This document shows positions 48,790 through 56,935 of a stretch of DNA of 62,308 nt, piece by piece. The stretch comes from Alphaproteobacteria bacterium 65-37. GTDB taxonomy: Bacteria > Pseudomonadota > Alphaproteobacteria > Reyranellales > Reyranellaceae. The notes below the pieces were generated by a model. The model ran no database searches and had not been told where the DNA came from. It worked only from the letters and a program-made list of their open reading frames with translations. The first letter of the stretch is position 1; each line of letters opens with the position of its first letter. The DNA lies in contig MKRV01000262.1 of assembly GCA_001897995.1 (NCBI GenBank), positions 1 through 62,308 on the forward strand. The letters are read 5' to 3'. The position numbers and the translations under genes were made by a program.

Positions 48790-48814
48790 CGGGGCGGCCG
48801 CCGAGGCCGCCCCG
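48790..48814. other. Perfect GC hairpin in the fabA/irr divergent region
   Basis: CGGGGCGGCC (48790-48799) and CGCC-mirrored GGCCGCCCCG (48805-48814) form a 10-bp perfect inverted repeat with a 5-base loop, followed by CCCC-N9-GGGG. It lies 77 bases upstream of fabA and 80 upstream of irr, between divergent genes, so it is not an ordinary terminator; an operator or remnant element is possible. Confidence 0.5.
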
Positions 48815-48861
48815 TACCCCTCTGTCTTAGGGGGCAACGAGCGTGAACGACAGCCCTTTTC

Positions 48862-48889
48862 TTGTCCTTTTCTCCTGCTTACATATGAT
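48862..48889 (+). promoter_or_regulatory. Candidate irr promoter, -35 TTGTCC / -10 TATGAT
   Basis: TTGTCC at 48862-48867 and TATGAT at 48884-48889 are separated by 16 bases, a good sigma-70 fit. Transcription would begin near 48896, at or just before the ATGs at 48894/48897, so the transcript may be nearly leaderless. No ribosome binding site precedes these ATGs, consistent with that reading. Confidence 0.5.
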
Positions 48890-48893
48890 TGCA

Positions 48894-49304
48894 ATGATGT
48901 CTGGCAATAGCCCCGATTTCACTGAGCGCCTGCGAGCCGCCGGCCTGCGCCCGACGCGCCAGCGGGTCGCTTTGGCGCGCGTGCTGTTCGAAGGCGGACA
49001 TCGCCACGTCACGGCCGAGAGCCTTCATGCGGAAGTGAAGGCGACCCGCATGCCGGTGTCGCTCGCCACCGTCTACAACGCGCTGAACCAGTTCCGCGAT
49101 GCCGGCTTGCTACGCGAGGTCGTGGTGGCGCCGGGCCGATCCTATTTCGACACCAACACCGGCCATCATCATCATTTCTATGTCGAGCCGGATGGCGAGC
49201 TGCACGACTTCCCGTCGGACAAGGTGACGATCGCCGGCCTGCCGTCGCCGCCCAAGGGCACCCGCTTGTCGCGGGTCGATGTGATCGTCCGGGTTCATCG
49301 CTGA
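48894..49304 (+). CDS. irr: Irr-type Fur-family regulator
   Basis: A ~136-residue DNA-binding regulator. The winged helix reads AAGLRPTRQRVALARVLFEGGHRHVTAESLHAEV, PVSLATVYNALNQFRDAGLL, and the histidine cluster NTGHHHHFYVEPDGELHDF forms the heme/metal site found in Irr. Irr senses heme and controls iron, heme and peroxide genes in alphaproteobacteria. The start is taken at 48894 (MMSGNSP), with ATG 48897 nearly equal, because longer readings place the -10 element inside the gene. An ICE box lies 42 bases after its stop, before rubrerythrin. Confidence 0.88.
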   Translation: MMSGNSPDFTERLRAAGLRPTRQRVALARVLFEGGHRHVTAESLHAEVKATRMPVSLATVYNALNQFRDAGLLREVVVAPGRSYFDTNTGHHHHFYVEPDGELHDFPSDKVTIAGLPSPPKGTRLSRVDVIVRVHR

Positions 49305-49345
49305 AAGCACGGCAGACCTTGCTGCTTTGCGAATCGTTTGCATCT

Positions 49346-49362
49346 TTTAGAATAGTTCTAAT
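49346..49362. promoter_or_regulatory. Irr box (iron control element, ICE) before rubrerythrin
   Basis: TTAGAA-TAG-TTCTAA (49347-49361) is a perfect inverted repeat within TTTAGAATAGTTCTAAT, which agrees with the published ICE consensus TTTAGAA-N3-TTCTAAA except at the final base. It is located about 80 bases upstream of the rubrerythrin start and just after the irr gene. This is the expected target of Irr. Confidence 0.75.
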
Positions 49363-49440
49363 CTGCTTGACGCCGTCGCCGTCGAAATCCTAAATCCCCT
49401 GTGAGATTGGCGGATGGGCCGATCACATAGGAGGAAGACC

Positions 49441-49860
49441 ATGGCGAACCTCAAGGGATCCAAGACAGAAGACAATCTGAAGGCCGCCTTCGCGGGCGAG
49501 AGCCAGGCGAACCGTCGCTACCTCTACTTCGCACAAAAGGCCGACGTCGAAGGCTACAACGACGTTGCCGCCGTTTTCCGCTCGACCGCCGAAGGTGAGA
49601 CCGGCCATGCGCACGGCCATCTCGAGTTCCTCGAGGTGAGCGGCGACCCGGCGACCGGCCTGCCGATCGGCGAGACCTCGGCCAACCTCAAGGCCGCGAT
49701 CGCCGGCGAGACGCACGAGTACACCGACATGTACCCGGGCATGGCGCGCACCGCGCGCGAAGAAGGCTTCGGTGAAATCGCCGACTGGTTCGAGACCCTG
49801 GCGAAGGCCGAGAAGAGCCACGCCGGCCGCTTCCAGAAGGCGCTCGACACGATGGCCTGA
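49441..49860 (+). CDS. Rubrerythrin (diiron domain only)
   Basis: A 139-residue four-helix protein with the ferritin-like diiron ligands: [48 protein letters not shown] and [10 protein letters not shown] supply the Glu and His residues of two ExxH motifs. The C-terminal rubredoxin domain of classical rubrerythrin is missing. Rubrerythrins reduce hydrogen peroxide using a diiron centre. The start at 49441 follows the strong AGGAGGAAGACC site. The ICE box upstream makes control by Irr likely. Confidence 0.93.
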   Translation: MANLKGSKTEDNLKAAFAGESQANRRYLYFAQKADVEGYNDVAAVFRSTAEGETGHAHGHLEFLEVSGDPATGLPIGETSANLKAAIAGETHEYTDMYPGMARTAREEGFGEIADWFETLAKAEKSHAGRFQKALDTMA

Positions 49861-49921
49861 GTCTACGGGGGCCTGGTCATACCGGGCCTCGGCCTCGCAG
49901 ACTCTCGAGACGATCTCTCGC

Positions 49922-49948
49922 AAAGGGGACCCCACGCGGGTCCCCTTT
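49922..49948 (+). terminator. Intrinsic-type hairpin after rubrerythrin
   Basis: AAAGGGGACCC (49922-49932) pairs perfectly with GGGTCCCCTTT (49938-49948) around a 5-base loop CACGC. It lies between rubrerythrin and the Fe-S gene, so these may be separate transcripts with possible read-through. Confidence 0.8.
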
Positions 49949-50004
49949 ATTCTTCCCGCGTTCCGATACCCTCCCGCGACCCGCCGGCAGCAGAGCACTC
50001 CACC

Positions 50005-51363
50005 ATGCGCGAAGGCAGCCTCGAAGCCCCGATCCGTCACGCCCTCGATTGGCAGGACCCCTGGTTCTGGGACGAGAAGGCCCTCGAAAAGGAGATGGAG
50101 CGCGTCTTCGACATCTGTCACGGCTGCAGGCGCTGCTTCAATCTCTGCGATTCCTTCCCGCGTCTGTTCGACCTGATCGACAATGGTCCGACCGGCGAAC
50201 TCGACGGCGTGAAGAAGGAAGACTACGCCCAGGTCGAGGAAGCCTGCACGCTTTGCGACATGTGCTTCATGACCAAGTGCCCGTATGTGCCGCCGCACGA
50301 GTGGGCGCTCGATTTCCCGCATCTCATGCTGCGCCATCGTGCTGTACAGGCGCGCAAGAAGGGCGTCGACTTCGTCGCCCGCCAGCTCGCCGACACCGAT
50401 CGCACCGGCCGGCTCGGCACCTTCGCCGCCGCGGCCGCGAACTGGGCGACCGACGAGCACAACACGACGGCCCGCAAGAGCATGCAGAAGCTCGCGGGCA
50501 TCCATCACGGCGCGCGCCTGCCGCGCTACGCCGGCGAGACCTTCGAGATCCGCGCCCGTCGTGAAGGCGTCGAGCTGAACGAAGCGGCACCTGCTTTCGG
50601 CAAGCGCAAGGCCGTGCTCTATGCGACCTGCTTCGTGAACTTCAACAACACCGACATCGGCGCCGCTGCCCGCGCGGTGCTGGCCAAGAACGGCGTTGCC
50701 ACCGAAGTGGTGCATCCCGCCTGCTGCGGCATGCCCAAGCTCGAGCTGGGCGATATCGAATCCGTCGCTGCCGCTGCGCACAAGGTGTCGGCCGAGCTGC
50801 TGTCCTGGGTCGACAAGGGCTACGATATCGTGGCGCTGACGCCGTCCTGCGCGCTGATGCTGAAGTTCGAATGGCCGCTGATCTGCCCCAAGGATCCGGC
50901 CATCGAGCGGTTGAGCAACGCCACTTTCGATCTCTCCGAGTATGTCGTCGACATCGCCAAGACCGAAGGCCTGGCGCCGGGACTCGAGCCGCTGGAAGGC
51001 GGCGTCAGTGTCCATCTCGCCTGCCATGCGCGGGCACAGAACATGGGCGCCAAGGCTGCCGAGATGCTGCGCCTCGTGCCCAAGACGCGCGTGGCGGTGA
51101 TCGAGCGTTGCAGCGGCCATGGCGGCATCTGGGGCGCCCGCACCGAGAATTTCGAGACCGCGGTGAAGGTCGGCAAGCCTGCGGCGCAGGCTGCGCTCAA
51201 GAACAACACCAGTTTCGTCGCTTCCGAATGTCCGCTGGCCGCCGATCACCTCATGCAGGTGATGGAGATCACGGCGGGCGACGAGAAGCCCAAGCCCTCG
51301 CGCGCCGATCATCCGATCGAGCTGTTCGCGCGCGCCTACGGAATCGGGAGACAGGAATCGTGA
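50005..51363 (+). CDS. Heterodisulfide reductase/GlpC-like (4Fe-4S) oxidoreductase
   Basis: A 452-residue soluble protein. Two ferredoxin-type clusters are present at Cys38-41-44-48 (CHGCRRCFNLC) and Cys81-84-87-92 (CTLCDMCFMTKC). CCG-type domains follow, with HPACCGMPKLE and ERCSGHGGIWG, which bind an additional cluster in HdrB/GlpC-type proteins. The second Cys spacing has one extra residue compared with CxxCxxCxxxC. Such proteins accept or donate electrons in respiratory and peroxide-detoxification complexes; the position between rubrerythrin and DUF3501 is conserved in proteobacteria and suggests an electron donor for rubrerythrin (inference). Confidence 0.85.
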   Translation: MREGSLEAPIRHALDWQDPWFWDEKALEKEMERVFDICHGCRRCFNLCDSFPRLFDLIDNGPTGELDGVKKEDYAQVEEACTLCDMCFMTKCPYVPPHEWALDFPHLMLRHRAVQARKKGVDFVARQLADTDRTGRLGTFAAAAANWATDEHNTTARKSMQKLAGIHHGARLPRYAGETFEIRARREGVELNEAAPAFGKRKAVLYATCFVNFNNTDIGAAARAVLAKNGVATEVVHPACCGMPKLELGDIESVAAAAHKVSAELLSWVDKGYDIVALTPSCALMLKFEWPLICPKDPAIERLSNATFDLSEYVVDIAKTEGLAPGLEPLEGGVSVHLACHARAQNMGAKAAEMLRLVPKTRVAVIERCSGHGGIWGARTENFETAVKVGKPAAQAALKNNTSFVASECPLAADHLMQVMEITAGDEKPKPSRADHPIELFARAYGIGRQES

Positions 51364-51947
51364 CTCCGCGCAAGATCGACGCCTCGATGATCGTGCCGCT
51401 GGCCGAATATACCGGCCAGCGTGCCGAGCGTCGCAAGCGCATCACCGAGATCAAGAAGAACCGCCGGCTCGAGGTCGGGCCGTTCGCGACATTCTATTTC
51501 GAATCCTACGACACCATGCTGCATCAGGTGCACGAGATGCTCTTCATCGAGAAGGGCGGCGCCGAGCAGCTGGTCGACGAGCTGGCGGCCTACAATCCGC
51601 TGATCCCGCAGGGGACCGAGCTGGTCGCGACCGTGATGTTCGAGATCGACGACCCCATCCGCCGAGCGCGCGTGCTGGCGACGCTGGGCGGCGTCGAGCA
51701 TCGCGCCTTCATCCGCGTCGGCAGCGCTGTGGTCCGCGGCGTGCCCGAAGACGACCAGGAACGGTCGCGCGACGACGGCAAGGCCTCGTCCGTGCAGTTC
51801 ATCCGCTTTCCCTTCACCGCCGCGGAGATTGCCGCCTTTCGAGGCGGCGAGGGCGACGCCGTGGTCGGCTTCGATCATCCCAACTATGGGCACATGGCCG
51901 TGATGCCTGCGGCTGTCCGCCAGGCCCTGGCGGCAGACTTCGCCTGA
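51360..51947 (+). CDS. DUF3501-family protein
   Basis: A 195-residue soluble protein of uncharacterised DUF3501. The N terminus KIDASMIVPLAEYTGQRAERRKRITEIKKNRRL and FATFYFESYDTMLHQVHEMLFIEKGG, later VQFIRFPFTAAEIAAFRGGEGDAVVGFDHPNYGH, are family-typical. It starts with a GTG overlapping the stop of the Fe-S gene, so expression is coupled. Function unknown; its linkage to rubrerythrin points to oxidative stress or iron handling. Confidence 0.85.
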   Translation: MTPRKIDASMIVPLAEYTGQRAERRKRITEIKKNRRLEVGPFATFYFESYDTMLHQVHEMLFIEKGGAEQLVDELAAYNPLIPQGTELVATVMFEIDDPIRRARVLATLGGVEHRAFIRVGSAVVRGVPEDDQERSRDDGKASSVQFIRFPFTAAEIAAFRGGEGDAVVGFDHPNYGHMAVMPAAVRQALAADFA

Positions 51948-51972
51948 TCCTGCGGCAACGGATCTCGCGAGC

Positions 51973-52959
51973 TCAGCGCACGCCGTAGTTCATCGGCAGG
52001 ATCAGCACGATCGGATCGCCCGGCATGCCGTTCGGCACCGGCGGCAACGGCATGGCGCGACGGATGGCGGCGATTTCGGCGGCGTCGATGGCCGGCCAGC
52101 CGCTCGACCGGTCGATCCGCACATCGACGAGATAGCCGTCGCGATTGATGGTGACGCGGGTCACCACCCGGCCCGATTGCCGGTTCTCGCGCGCGACGGC
52201 GGGATAGACGCGATGCGGTTCGATGTGGCGGAACACGCGCGACAGATAGTCGTTGCGCATGCCGCCCTGGCCCGCCGCCAGATCGGCACTCGACGGGCCG
52301 GGATTGGGCGAGAGCGAGGGGCCGGCGGCGGCCTGCTGGTTGCCGGGCGCGGGCGAGGGCGCGGCTGCCGGCGGCGGCGCAGGACGGGGGGGAACTGCCG
52401 TCTGGGCACGCTGCACCGGCCGCGGCGGCGGGGCGGCGCGCTGCGGCTTGGGAATGTCGCGCGATGTCGGCGGCGGCGGCGGGTCCGGCGCAGGCAGGGC
52501 CTGCTCGAAAGTCACCTGCGGCTTCCACGCCGAGGCATCGGTCTGCCAGGTCGTCTGCGGATCCGCCGGCGTCTTGGCGTCGCTCGGCGAGTCGGCCGGG
52601 ACGGGCGGCGAGGGTTCCGCCGCCGCCATAGCCTGTTGCGGTGGCTGCGACGGTTCGGAAGGCGTCGGCTGCGGTGGCTCGGGCGCGGCCGTTGCGGCTT
52701 CGGTTGGTGGCGCCGGGATCTCGGCGGCCGGCGCACCTCCTCCTCCGCCGCCACCTGCCGCGGTGGCACCCAGCGGTTCTGGTTCGACCGTGACCATGAT
52801 CGGTGTTTCGGCCTGGTCGTGCGTGCGCAATGGCGAGATCCACCACAACGCCCCGGCCACTGCGAGATGCAGGCCGATCGCCAGCGCAAGCGCGCCCGAC
52901 GACATGCGTCCCGACTGCGAGACACCGCTCGGCGTGGAAAGGAGGCTGTCCTGAGTCAC
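51973..52959 (-). CDS. TonB-family energy transducer
   Basis: A 328-residue protein: one N-terminal membrane helix (LALAIGLHLAVAGALWWISP), a long proline-rich periplasmic spacer, and a C-terminal TonB domain (VYPAVARENRQSGRVVTRVTINRDGYLVDVRIDRSSGWPAIDAAEIAAIRRAMP). It should carry proton-motive-force energy from ExbB/ExbD to outer-membrane receptors such as the siderophore receptor at 5.4-7.9 kb. A second TonB gene lies 74 bases upstream on the same strand. Confidence 0.88.
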   Translation of the reverse strand: MTQDSLLSTPSGVSQSGRMSSGALALAIGLHLAVAGALWWISPLRTHDQAETPIMVTVEPEPLGATAAGGGGGGGAPAAEIPAPPTEAATAAPEPPQPTPSEPSQPPQQAMAAAEPSPPVPADSPSDAKTPADPQTTWQTDASAWKPQVTFEQALPAPDPPPPPTSRDIPKPQRAAPPPRPVQRAQTAVPPRPAPPPAAAPSPAPGNQQAAAGPSLSPNPGPSSADLAAGQGGMRNDYLSRVFRHIEPHRVYPAVARENRQSGRVVTRVTINRDGYLVDVRIDRSSGWPAIDAAEIAAIRRAMPLPPVPNGMPGDPIVLILPMNYGVR

Positions 52960-53033
52960 GGCATCCGATGTTCTACGATCAGGGTCGACGGCGGGCCAGA
53001 GCGGCGACTTGCAGCGCCGTCAATGCAGCGCCG

Positions 53034-54344
53034 TCAACGCTGCTCGTTGTACTTGAAGCTGACCGGCAACAGGAATGTATGGCTGTTTCCGCTGATGTCA
53101 CCCGGCAACGGCGGATAGGGCGAGGCGCGGCGGATCGTGTCCATCACGCCGGTGTCGAGCGAGGGCAGGCCGCTCGACCGCACCATCGCCACGTCGAGCA
53201 GGCGACCGTCGCGCGCGATGGTGACGCGCGTCAGCACCGTGCCTTCTTCGCGGATCGTGTTGGTGTTCTTCGGAACATAGGGAAACTGTGCGACGCGGCG
53301 CATCACCGCCCAGAGATACTGTTCCTGCGCGTGCTTGCTGCCATAGGCGTCGGCCGGATTGCGGAACGTCGGCGCTGCCGGCGCCGCCGTTGCAGCGGCC
53401 TGGCGGTCGGTCGAGGGGCGCTGCGGCACCGGATTGAGCGGCGAGGGCTTTAACCCCTGCTGCTGCTGAGGCGGATGCGGTTGTGGCGCCTGCTGTTGCG
53501 GCGGGGGTGGTGGTGCCGCGGGCGGTGGCGCCGGGCGGTTGGCCTGCGGTGGCGGCGGGGCCGGTGGCCGGATGGGCGGCAGGGGGGCGGGTGGCAGGGC
53601 AGCGGGGCGCGGGATCTCGCGGTCGGTGACGGGCGGCGGCGGTGCCTCGAGCGGCGGCAGGGCGGCTTCGAGCGTGGGCGGTGGTGGCGCGGGAGGCGGC
53701 GGCGAAGGCTGCGGTTCGGGGCGCGGCTGGGCGGCGGCCTGCTGAACCTCGGGGGGCTTGGGGGCTTCCGCCGGCCTGGGCGCTTCCGGGGGCTGGGGCG
53801 CTTCCGCCGGCTTGGCAGGTTCGGGGGTGGCGGCAGGCGGAGGCGGCTGGACCGGCTCGGGTTTCGCGGCCTGTTCCTTGGGTGGCTCGTTTTGTGGTTC
53901 CGGAGGTCGCTCTTCCTGGGGCGGCGTCGACGCCTCGGCCGGCCGCTCGGCCGGCCTGTCCGTCGGCTTCTCCGCGGGCGCTTCAGTCCCCGGCTTGGCC
54001 TTGGGGTCGGTGGTAGTGCCGACCGGCGGCAGGCCTAGCCGTTGCGTCGGCGGCCTGGCCTGCGGGGGCGGTGGCTGCACGGCGGCTGTCGGAATCGTGG
54101 TCGTCGGTGGCGCGACGGGTGGTGGTGCCGGCATCGGCGCCGGCTCGGGCTTGGCTTCGGGCGCCGCGGGTGGCGTGTCCATCGTGACCTCGATGGCGTC
54201 CTCGAAGGGGTCGGTCGGCTTGAGCGGCGAGATCCACAAGAACGCCGCGGCCACCACGATATGCAGCGTCGTCGTCAGCAGGATAGCCGACGGCGGCATG
54301 CGGTCGAAGTGGTGGGCGCGGGTGAAGCTTACGTCGTGGGCCAC
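53034..54344 (-). CDS. TonB-family energy transducer with very long proline-rich spacer
   Basis: A 436-residue paralogue of the neighbouring TonB. A membrane helix (LTTTLHIVVAAAFLWISPL) is followed by an unusually long Pro/Ala/Glu spacer (~280 residues), then a C-terminal TonB domain (VAQFPYVPKNTNTIREEGTVLTRVTIARDGRLLDVAMVRSSGLPSLDTGVMDTIRRASPYP). The spacer could span the periplasm to distant receptors. Both TonB genes share the order with an upstream SH3 gene and probably a transcript. ExbB and ExbD were not found here. Confidence 0.88.
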   Translation of the reverse strand: MAHDVSFTRAHHFDRMPPSAILLTTTLHIVVAAAFLWISPLKPTDPFEDAIEVTMDTPPAAPEAKPEPAPMPAPPPVAPPTTTIPTAAVQPPPPQARPPTQRLGLPPVGTTTDPKAKPGTEAPAEKPTDRPAERPAEASTPPQEERPPEPQNEPPKEQAAKPEPVQPPPPAATPEPAKPAEAPQPPEAPRPAEAPKPPEVQQAAAQPRPEPQPSPPPPAPPPPTLEAALPPLEAPPPPVTDREIPRPAALPPAPLPPIRPPAPPPPQANRPAPPPAAPPPPPQQQAPQPHPPQQQQGLKPSPLNPVPQRPSTDRQAAATAAPAAPTFRNPADAYGSKHAQEQYLWAVMRRVAQFPYVPKNTNTIREEGTVLTRVTIARDGRLLDVAMVRSSGLPSLDTGVMDTIRRASPYPPLPGDISGNSHTFLLPVSFKYNEQR

Positions 54345-54407
54345 GGCGATGCTCGTTCTAGGGGCCGACCGGCCCGGCCGCCAGCGTCGTTGCAGCGGCG
54401 CGGCAGG

Positions 54408-54959
54408 CTAGTTGATGGGTTCCGACTTGTAGACACCCCACATGCTGGTGCGTTCGATCCAGCCACTGACCCCACTGGGCACTTTGACGCGGCACCAATC
54501 GCCAGCGCAGGAGCGGATTTCGCCGATGACCTCGGGTTCCAGCTTGGCGGTCACCTCCGCCGACTTGGCGGGGGTCTTGTGCAGGTTGGCGGCCTTGCTC
54601 GAGATGATGAAGCCGCGCTTGCCGGTCAGCAGGCTCTGATGGACCCAGCCGCTGGCGCCCTGCCAGTCGCGGATTTTCCGAAAATTCTCGAATTCGGCGA
54701 CGATCTCGACCGGCATGCCTTTGCGCTTGAAAACCCAATCGACGGGATAGCGCGAGCCCGGGCCGGTGCGGACGTTGACCTCGTCGGAGCGCAGCGAGGC
54801 AAAGCGTGGAAGCGGCAGGCCGGACCCCTTGCGCTGCAGGGCGAGGGGCTTGTCGGCGGCCTGCGCCGACGCAGGCGACAGGGGAAGAATGGAGGTGCCG
54901 AGCCCCGCCATGACGGCGAACAGCAGGCAAAGCAGGCGCGGCAATCGACTTCCCATCAC
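54408..54959 (-). CDS. Secreted protein with two SH3-like domains
   Basis: A 183-residue protein with a signal peptide (LCLLFAVMAGLGTSILPLSPASAQAA region, cut near 34). Two bacterial SH3 repeats follow: LRSDEVNVRTGPGSRYPVDWVFKRKGMPVEIVAEFENFRKIRDWQGASGWVHQSLLTGKR and NLHKTPAKSAEVTAKLEPEVIGEIRSCAGDWCRVKVPSGVSGWIER. The layout matches DUF1058-type periplasmic SH3 proteins that may bind cell wall or proteins. It precedes the two TonB genes on the same strand. Confidence 0.8.
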   Translation of the reverse strand: MMGSRLPRLLCLLFAVMAGLGTSILPLSPASAQAADKPLALQRKGSGLPLPRFASLRSDEVNVRTGPGSRYPVDWVFKRKGMPVEIVAEFENFRKIRDWQGASGWVHQSLLTGKRGFIISSKAANLHKTPAKSAEVTAKLEPEVIGEIRSCAGDWCRVKVPSGVSGWIERTSMWGVYKSEPIN

Positions 54960-55118
54960 GGTCTGTATACCTCAATTCTTCACATCGGGCGACAAGTACC
55001 TGAAAAACCGCGCTTTTCAGCCGCGCACACCGAGAAGCGCGCTGGCTGGACAAAACGCGCGCGGACTTGCTAATCGGGCAGTGTCTTCTCCCGTGCAAGT
55101 CTCGGTGCCGATCTGCCT

Positions 55119-56114
55119 ATGACGTCTATCCCCAAGAAGAAGCCGCTGGTGATCGTCACCCGCAAGCTGCCTGACGCCATCGAGACCCGGCTGATGGAGC
55201 TGTTCGAGACGCGCCTGAACGCTGACGACAAGCCGCTCTCGGCTTCCCAGCTCATCGAGGCGGTCAAGGCGGCCGATGTTCTGGTGCCGACAGTCACCGA
55301 CCGGATCGACAGCCGCGTCCTGTCCCAGGCCGGACCGAAGCTGAAGCTGATCGCTTCCTTCGGCACCGGCGTCGACCATATCGACCTCGATACCGCCCGC
55401 CAGCGCGGCATCACCGTGACCAACACGCCGGGCGTGCTGACCGAGGACACGGCCGACATGTCGATGGCGCTGGTCCTCGCCACGGCGCGCCGCATGGGCG
55501 AGGGCGAGCGGCTGGTGCGCGAGGGCAAGTGGTTGGGCTGGAGCCCGACCTCGATGCTGGGCGCACGGCTCCAGGGCAAGCGCATGGGCATCGTCGGCAT
55601 GGGCCGCATCGGCCAGGCGCTGGCCCGCCGCGCGCGCGGCTTCGGGCTCGCCATCCACTATCACAACCGCAAGCGCGTCCACGGTGAGATCGAGCGCGAG
55701 CTCGAGGCGACCTACTGGGAGAGCCTCGACCAGATGCTGGCGCGCATGGACATCGTGTCGGTGAACTGCCCGCATACGCCCGCCACCTTCCATCTCCTGT
55801 CGGCGCGCCGGCTCAAGCTGATGAAGCCCTCGGCCATCATCGTGAACACCGCGCGCGGCGAGGTGATCGACGAGAACGCCATGGTGCGCATGCTGAAGGC
55901 GGGCGAGCTGTCGGGTGCCGGTCTCGACGTCTACGAGCACGAGCCGCAGGTCAACCCGAAGCTGCTGGAACTCGACCGCGTCGTGCTGCTGCCGCACATG
56001 GGGTCGGCTACGCTCGAGGGCCGCATCGATATGGGCGAGAAGGTGCTGATCAACATCAAGACCTTCGCCGACGGCCACAAGCCGCCGGACCGCGTCCTGG
56101 CGACGATGTTCTGA
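55119..56114 (+). CDS. D-isomer 2-hydroxyacid dehydrogenase (glyoxylate/hydroxypyruvate reductase-like)
   Basis: A 331-residue NAD(P)-dependent dehydrogenase. The dinucleotide motif is GKRMGIVGMGRIGQALARRARGFG near residue 150, and the catalytic Arg, Glu and His are in NTARGEVIDENAM, LDVYEHEPQVN and LLPHMGSATLEGR. Of the family it most resembles glyoxylate/hydroxypyruvate/D-glycerate dehydrogenases by the substrate loop STGVDHIDL-like FGTGVDHIDLDTARQRGI. It stands alone, followed by an inverted-repeat cluster and the LuxR pair. Confidence 0.9.
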   Translation: MTSIPKKKPLVIVTRKLPDAIETRLMELFETRLNADDKPLSASQLIEAVKAADVLVPTVTDRIDSRVLSQAGPKLKLIASFGTGVDHIDLDTARQRGITVTNTPGVLTEDTADMSMALVLATARRMGEGERLVREGKWLGWSPTSMLGARLQGKRMGIVGMGRIGQALARRARGFGLAIHYHNRKRVHGEIERELEATYWESLDQMLARMDIVSVNCPHTPATFHLLSARRLKLMKPSAIIVNTARGEVIDENAMVRMLKAGELSGAGLDVYEHEPQVNPKLLELDRVVLLPHMGSATLEGRIDMGEKVLINIKTFADGHKPPDRVLATMF

Positions 56115-56119
56115 GGCGC

Positions 56120-56190
56120 TGCTCTAGGATCGATAGAATCTAGAGCACAACCTTCCGCTCGACTGAGTCCAGTCGAGTGGGACGTGCTCT
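56120..56190. repeat. Inverted repeats with three TGCTCTAG units after the dehydrogenase
   Basis: TGCTCTAG (56120-56127) and CTAGAGCA (56140-56147) form a perfect 8-bp inverted repeat with 12-bp spacing. CTCGACTG (56158-56165) pairs with CAGTCGAG (56170-56177) around AGTC, and a third TGCTCTAG follows at 56183-56190. The first motif may serve as a bidirectional terminator between the convergent dehydrogenase and LuxR gene, or as a small intergenic repeat. Confidence 0.55.
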
Positions 56191-56929
56191 AGTCGGGCCG
56201 AACGCCGATCAATCCTGCTGTCACGAACCGCGCCACGGCATGCGCGCGGTTCACGGCGCCGAGCTTGCGCCGCGCATTGTCGACATGGAACTTCACGGTC
56301 GACTGCGAGACGGCGAGGATCACCGAGATCTCCCAATCGGATTTGCCCTCCGCCACGAAGGCGAGACAGTCGCGCTCGCGCGGTGTCAGCGACGGCGTTC
56401 CTTCGTCTTCCGGCTCGGGCGCGCGCAGATGGTCGATCGCGATCACGGTCGAGAGCCGGATCGCCTGGAGTTCCGCCGGCGAGAAGTCGGTGCCGGTGAA
56501 CCAGATACTTAGCGCCGTTGCGGTCCGCCGCGGCCCGAAGTGGCTGGCGGCGAACGTGTCGCGCACGCCGAACTCGGCCATTGCCGCCCAGTAGTCGGCG
56601 TAGGCGCGCGACTCGTGCGGTGCGATTTCGCTGGCGAAGAACGGCCGCTGGAATTTCGTCGCGCCCATCGCGAGCGGACAGTGCCTGTCGGCATAACGCT
56701 GGGCGGCGCTGCCCAGCCAGTCGGCCTGCCGGATGCGGGCATGGTCGTCGGTCTTGTAGCGGCCGCTGACCTCGGGATCGTGCCAGTTGCGCGTCAGCTG
56801 GAAAGAGCGCGACCACAGGCTCTTTGCCCCGAACGGCCGTAGTGCGTCGAGGTAGGCCTCGCCGAACGCTTGCAGGCTGCCGTCCCAGGAGCAGTTGGCC
56901 AGGAGGTCGAAGGCTTTCACCAGGCTCAT
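56189..56929 (-). CDS. LuxR-family regulator, orphan solo (copy 1)
   Basis: A 246-residue regulator. The C-terminal LuxR HTH is intact (LTPRERDCLAFVAEGKSDWEISVILAVSQSTVKFHVDNARRKLGAVNRAHAVAR). The N-terminal ~165 residues fit an autoinducer-binding domain, but conserved Asp70/Pro71 and Trp85 of TraR/LuxR correspond to Cys-Pro (YADRHCPLA) and Ala (RPFFASEI), so a non-AHL ligand is likely. No luxI is nearby. It follows its paralogue by 6 bases, indicating a tandem duplication in one operon. Confidence 0.85.
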   Translation of the reverse strand: MSLVKAFDLLANCSWDGSLQAFGEAYLDALRPFGAKSLWSRSFQLTRNWHDPEVSGRYKTDDHARIRQADWLGSAAQRYADRHCPLAMGATKFQRPFFASEIAPHESRAYADYWAAMAEFGVRDTFAASHFGPRRTATALSIWFTGTDFSPAELQAIRLSTVIAIDHLRAPEPEDEGTPSLTPRERDCLAFVAEGKSDWEISVILAVSQSTVKFHVDNARRKLGAVNRAHAVARFVTAGLIGVRPD

Positions 56930-56935
56930 GCGGCT

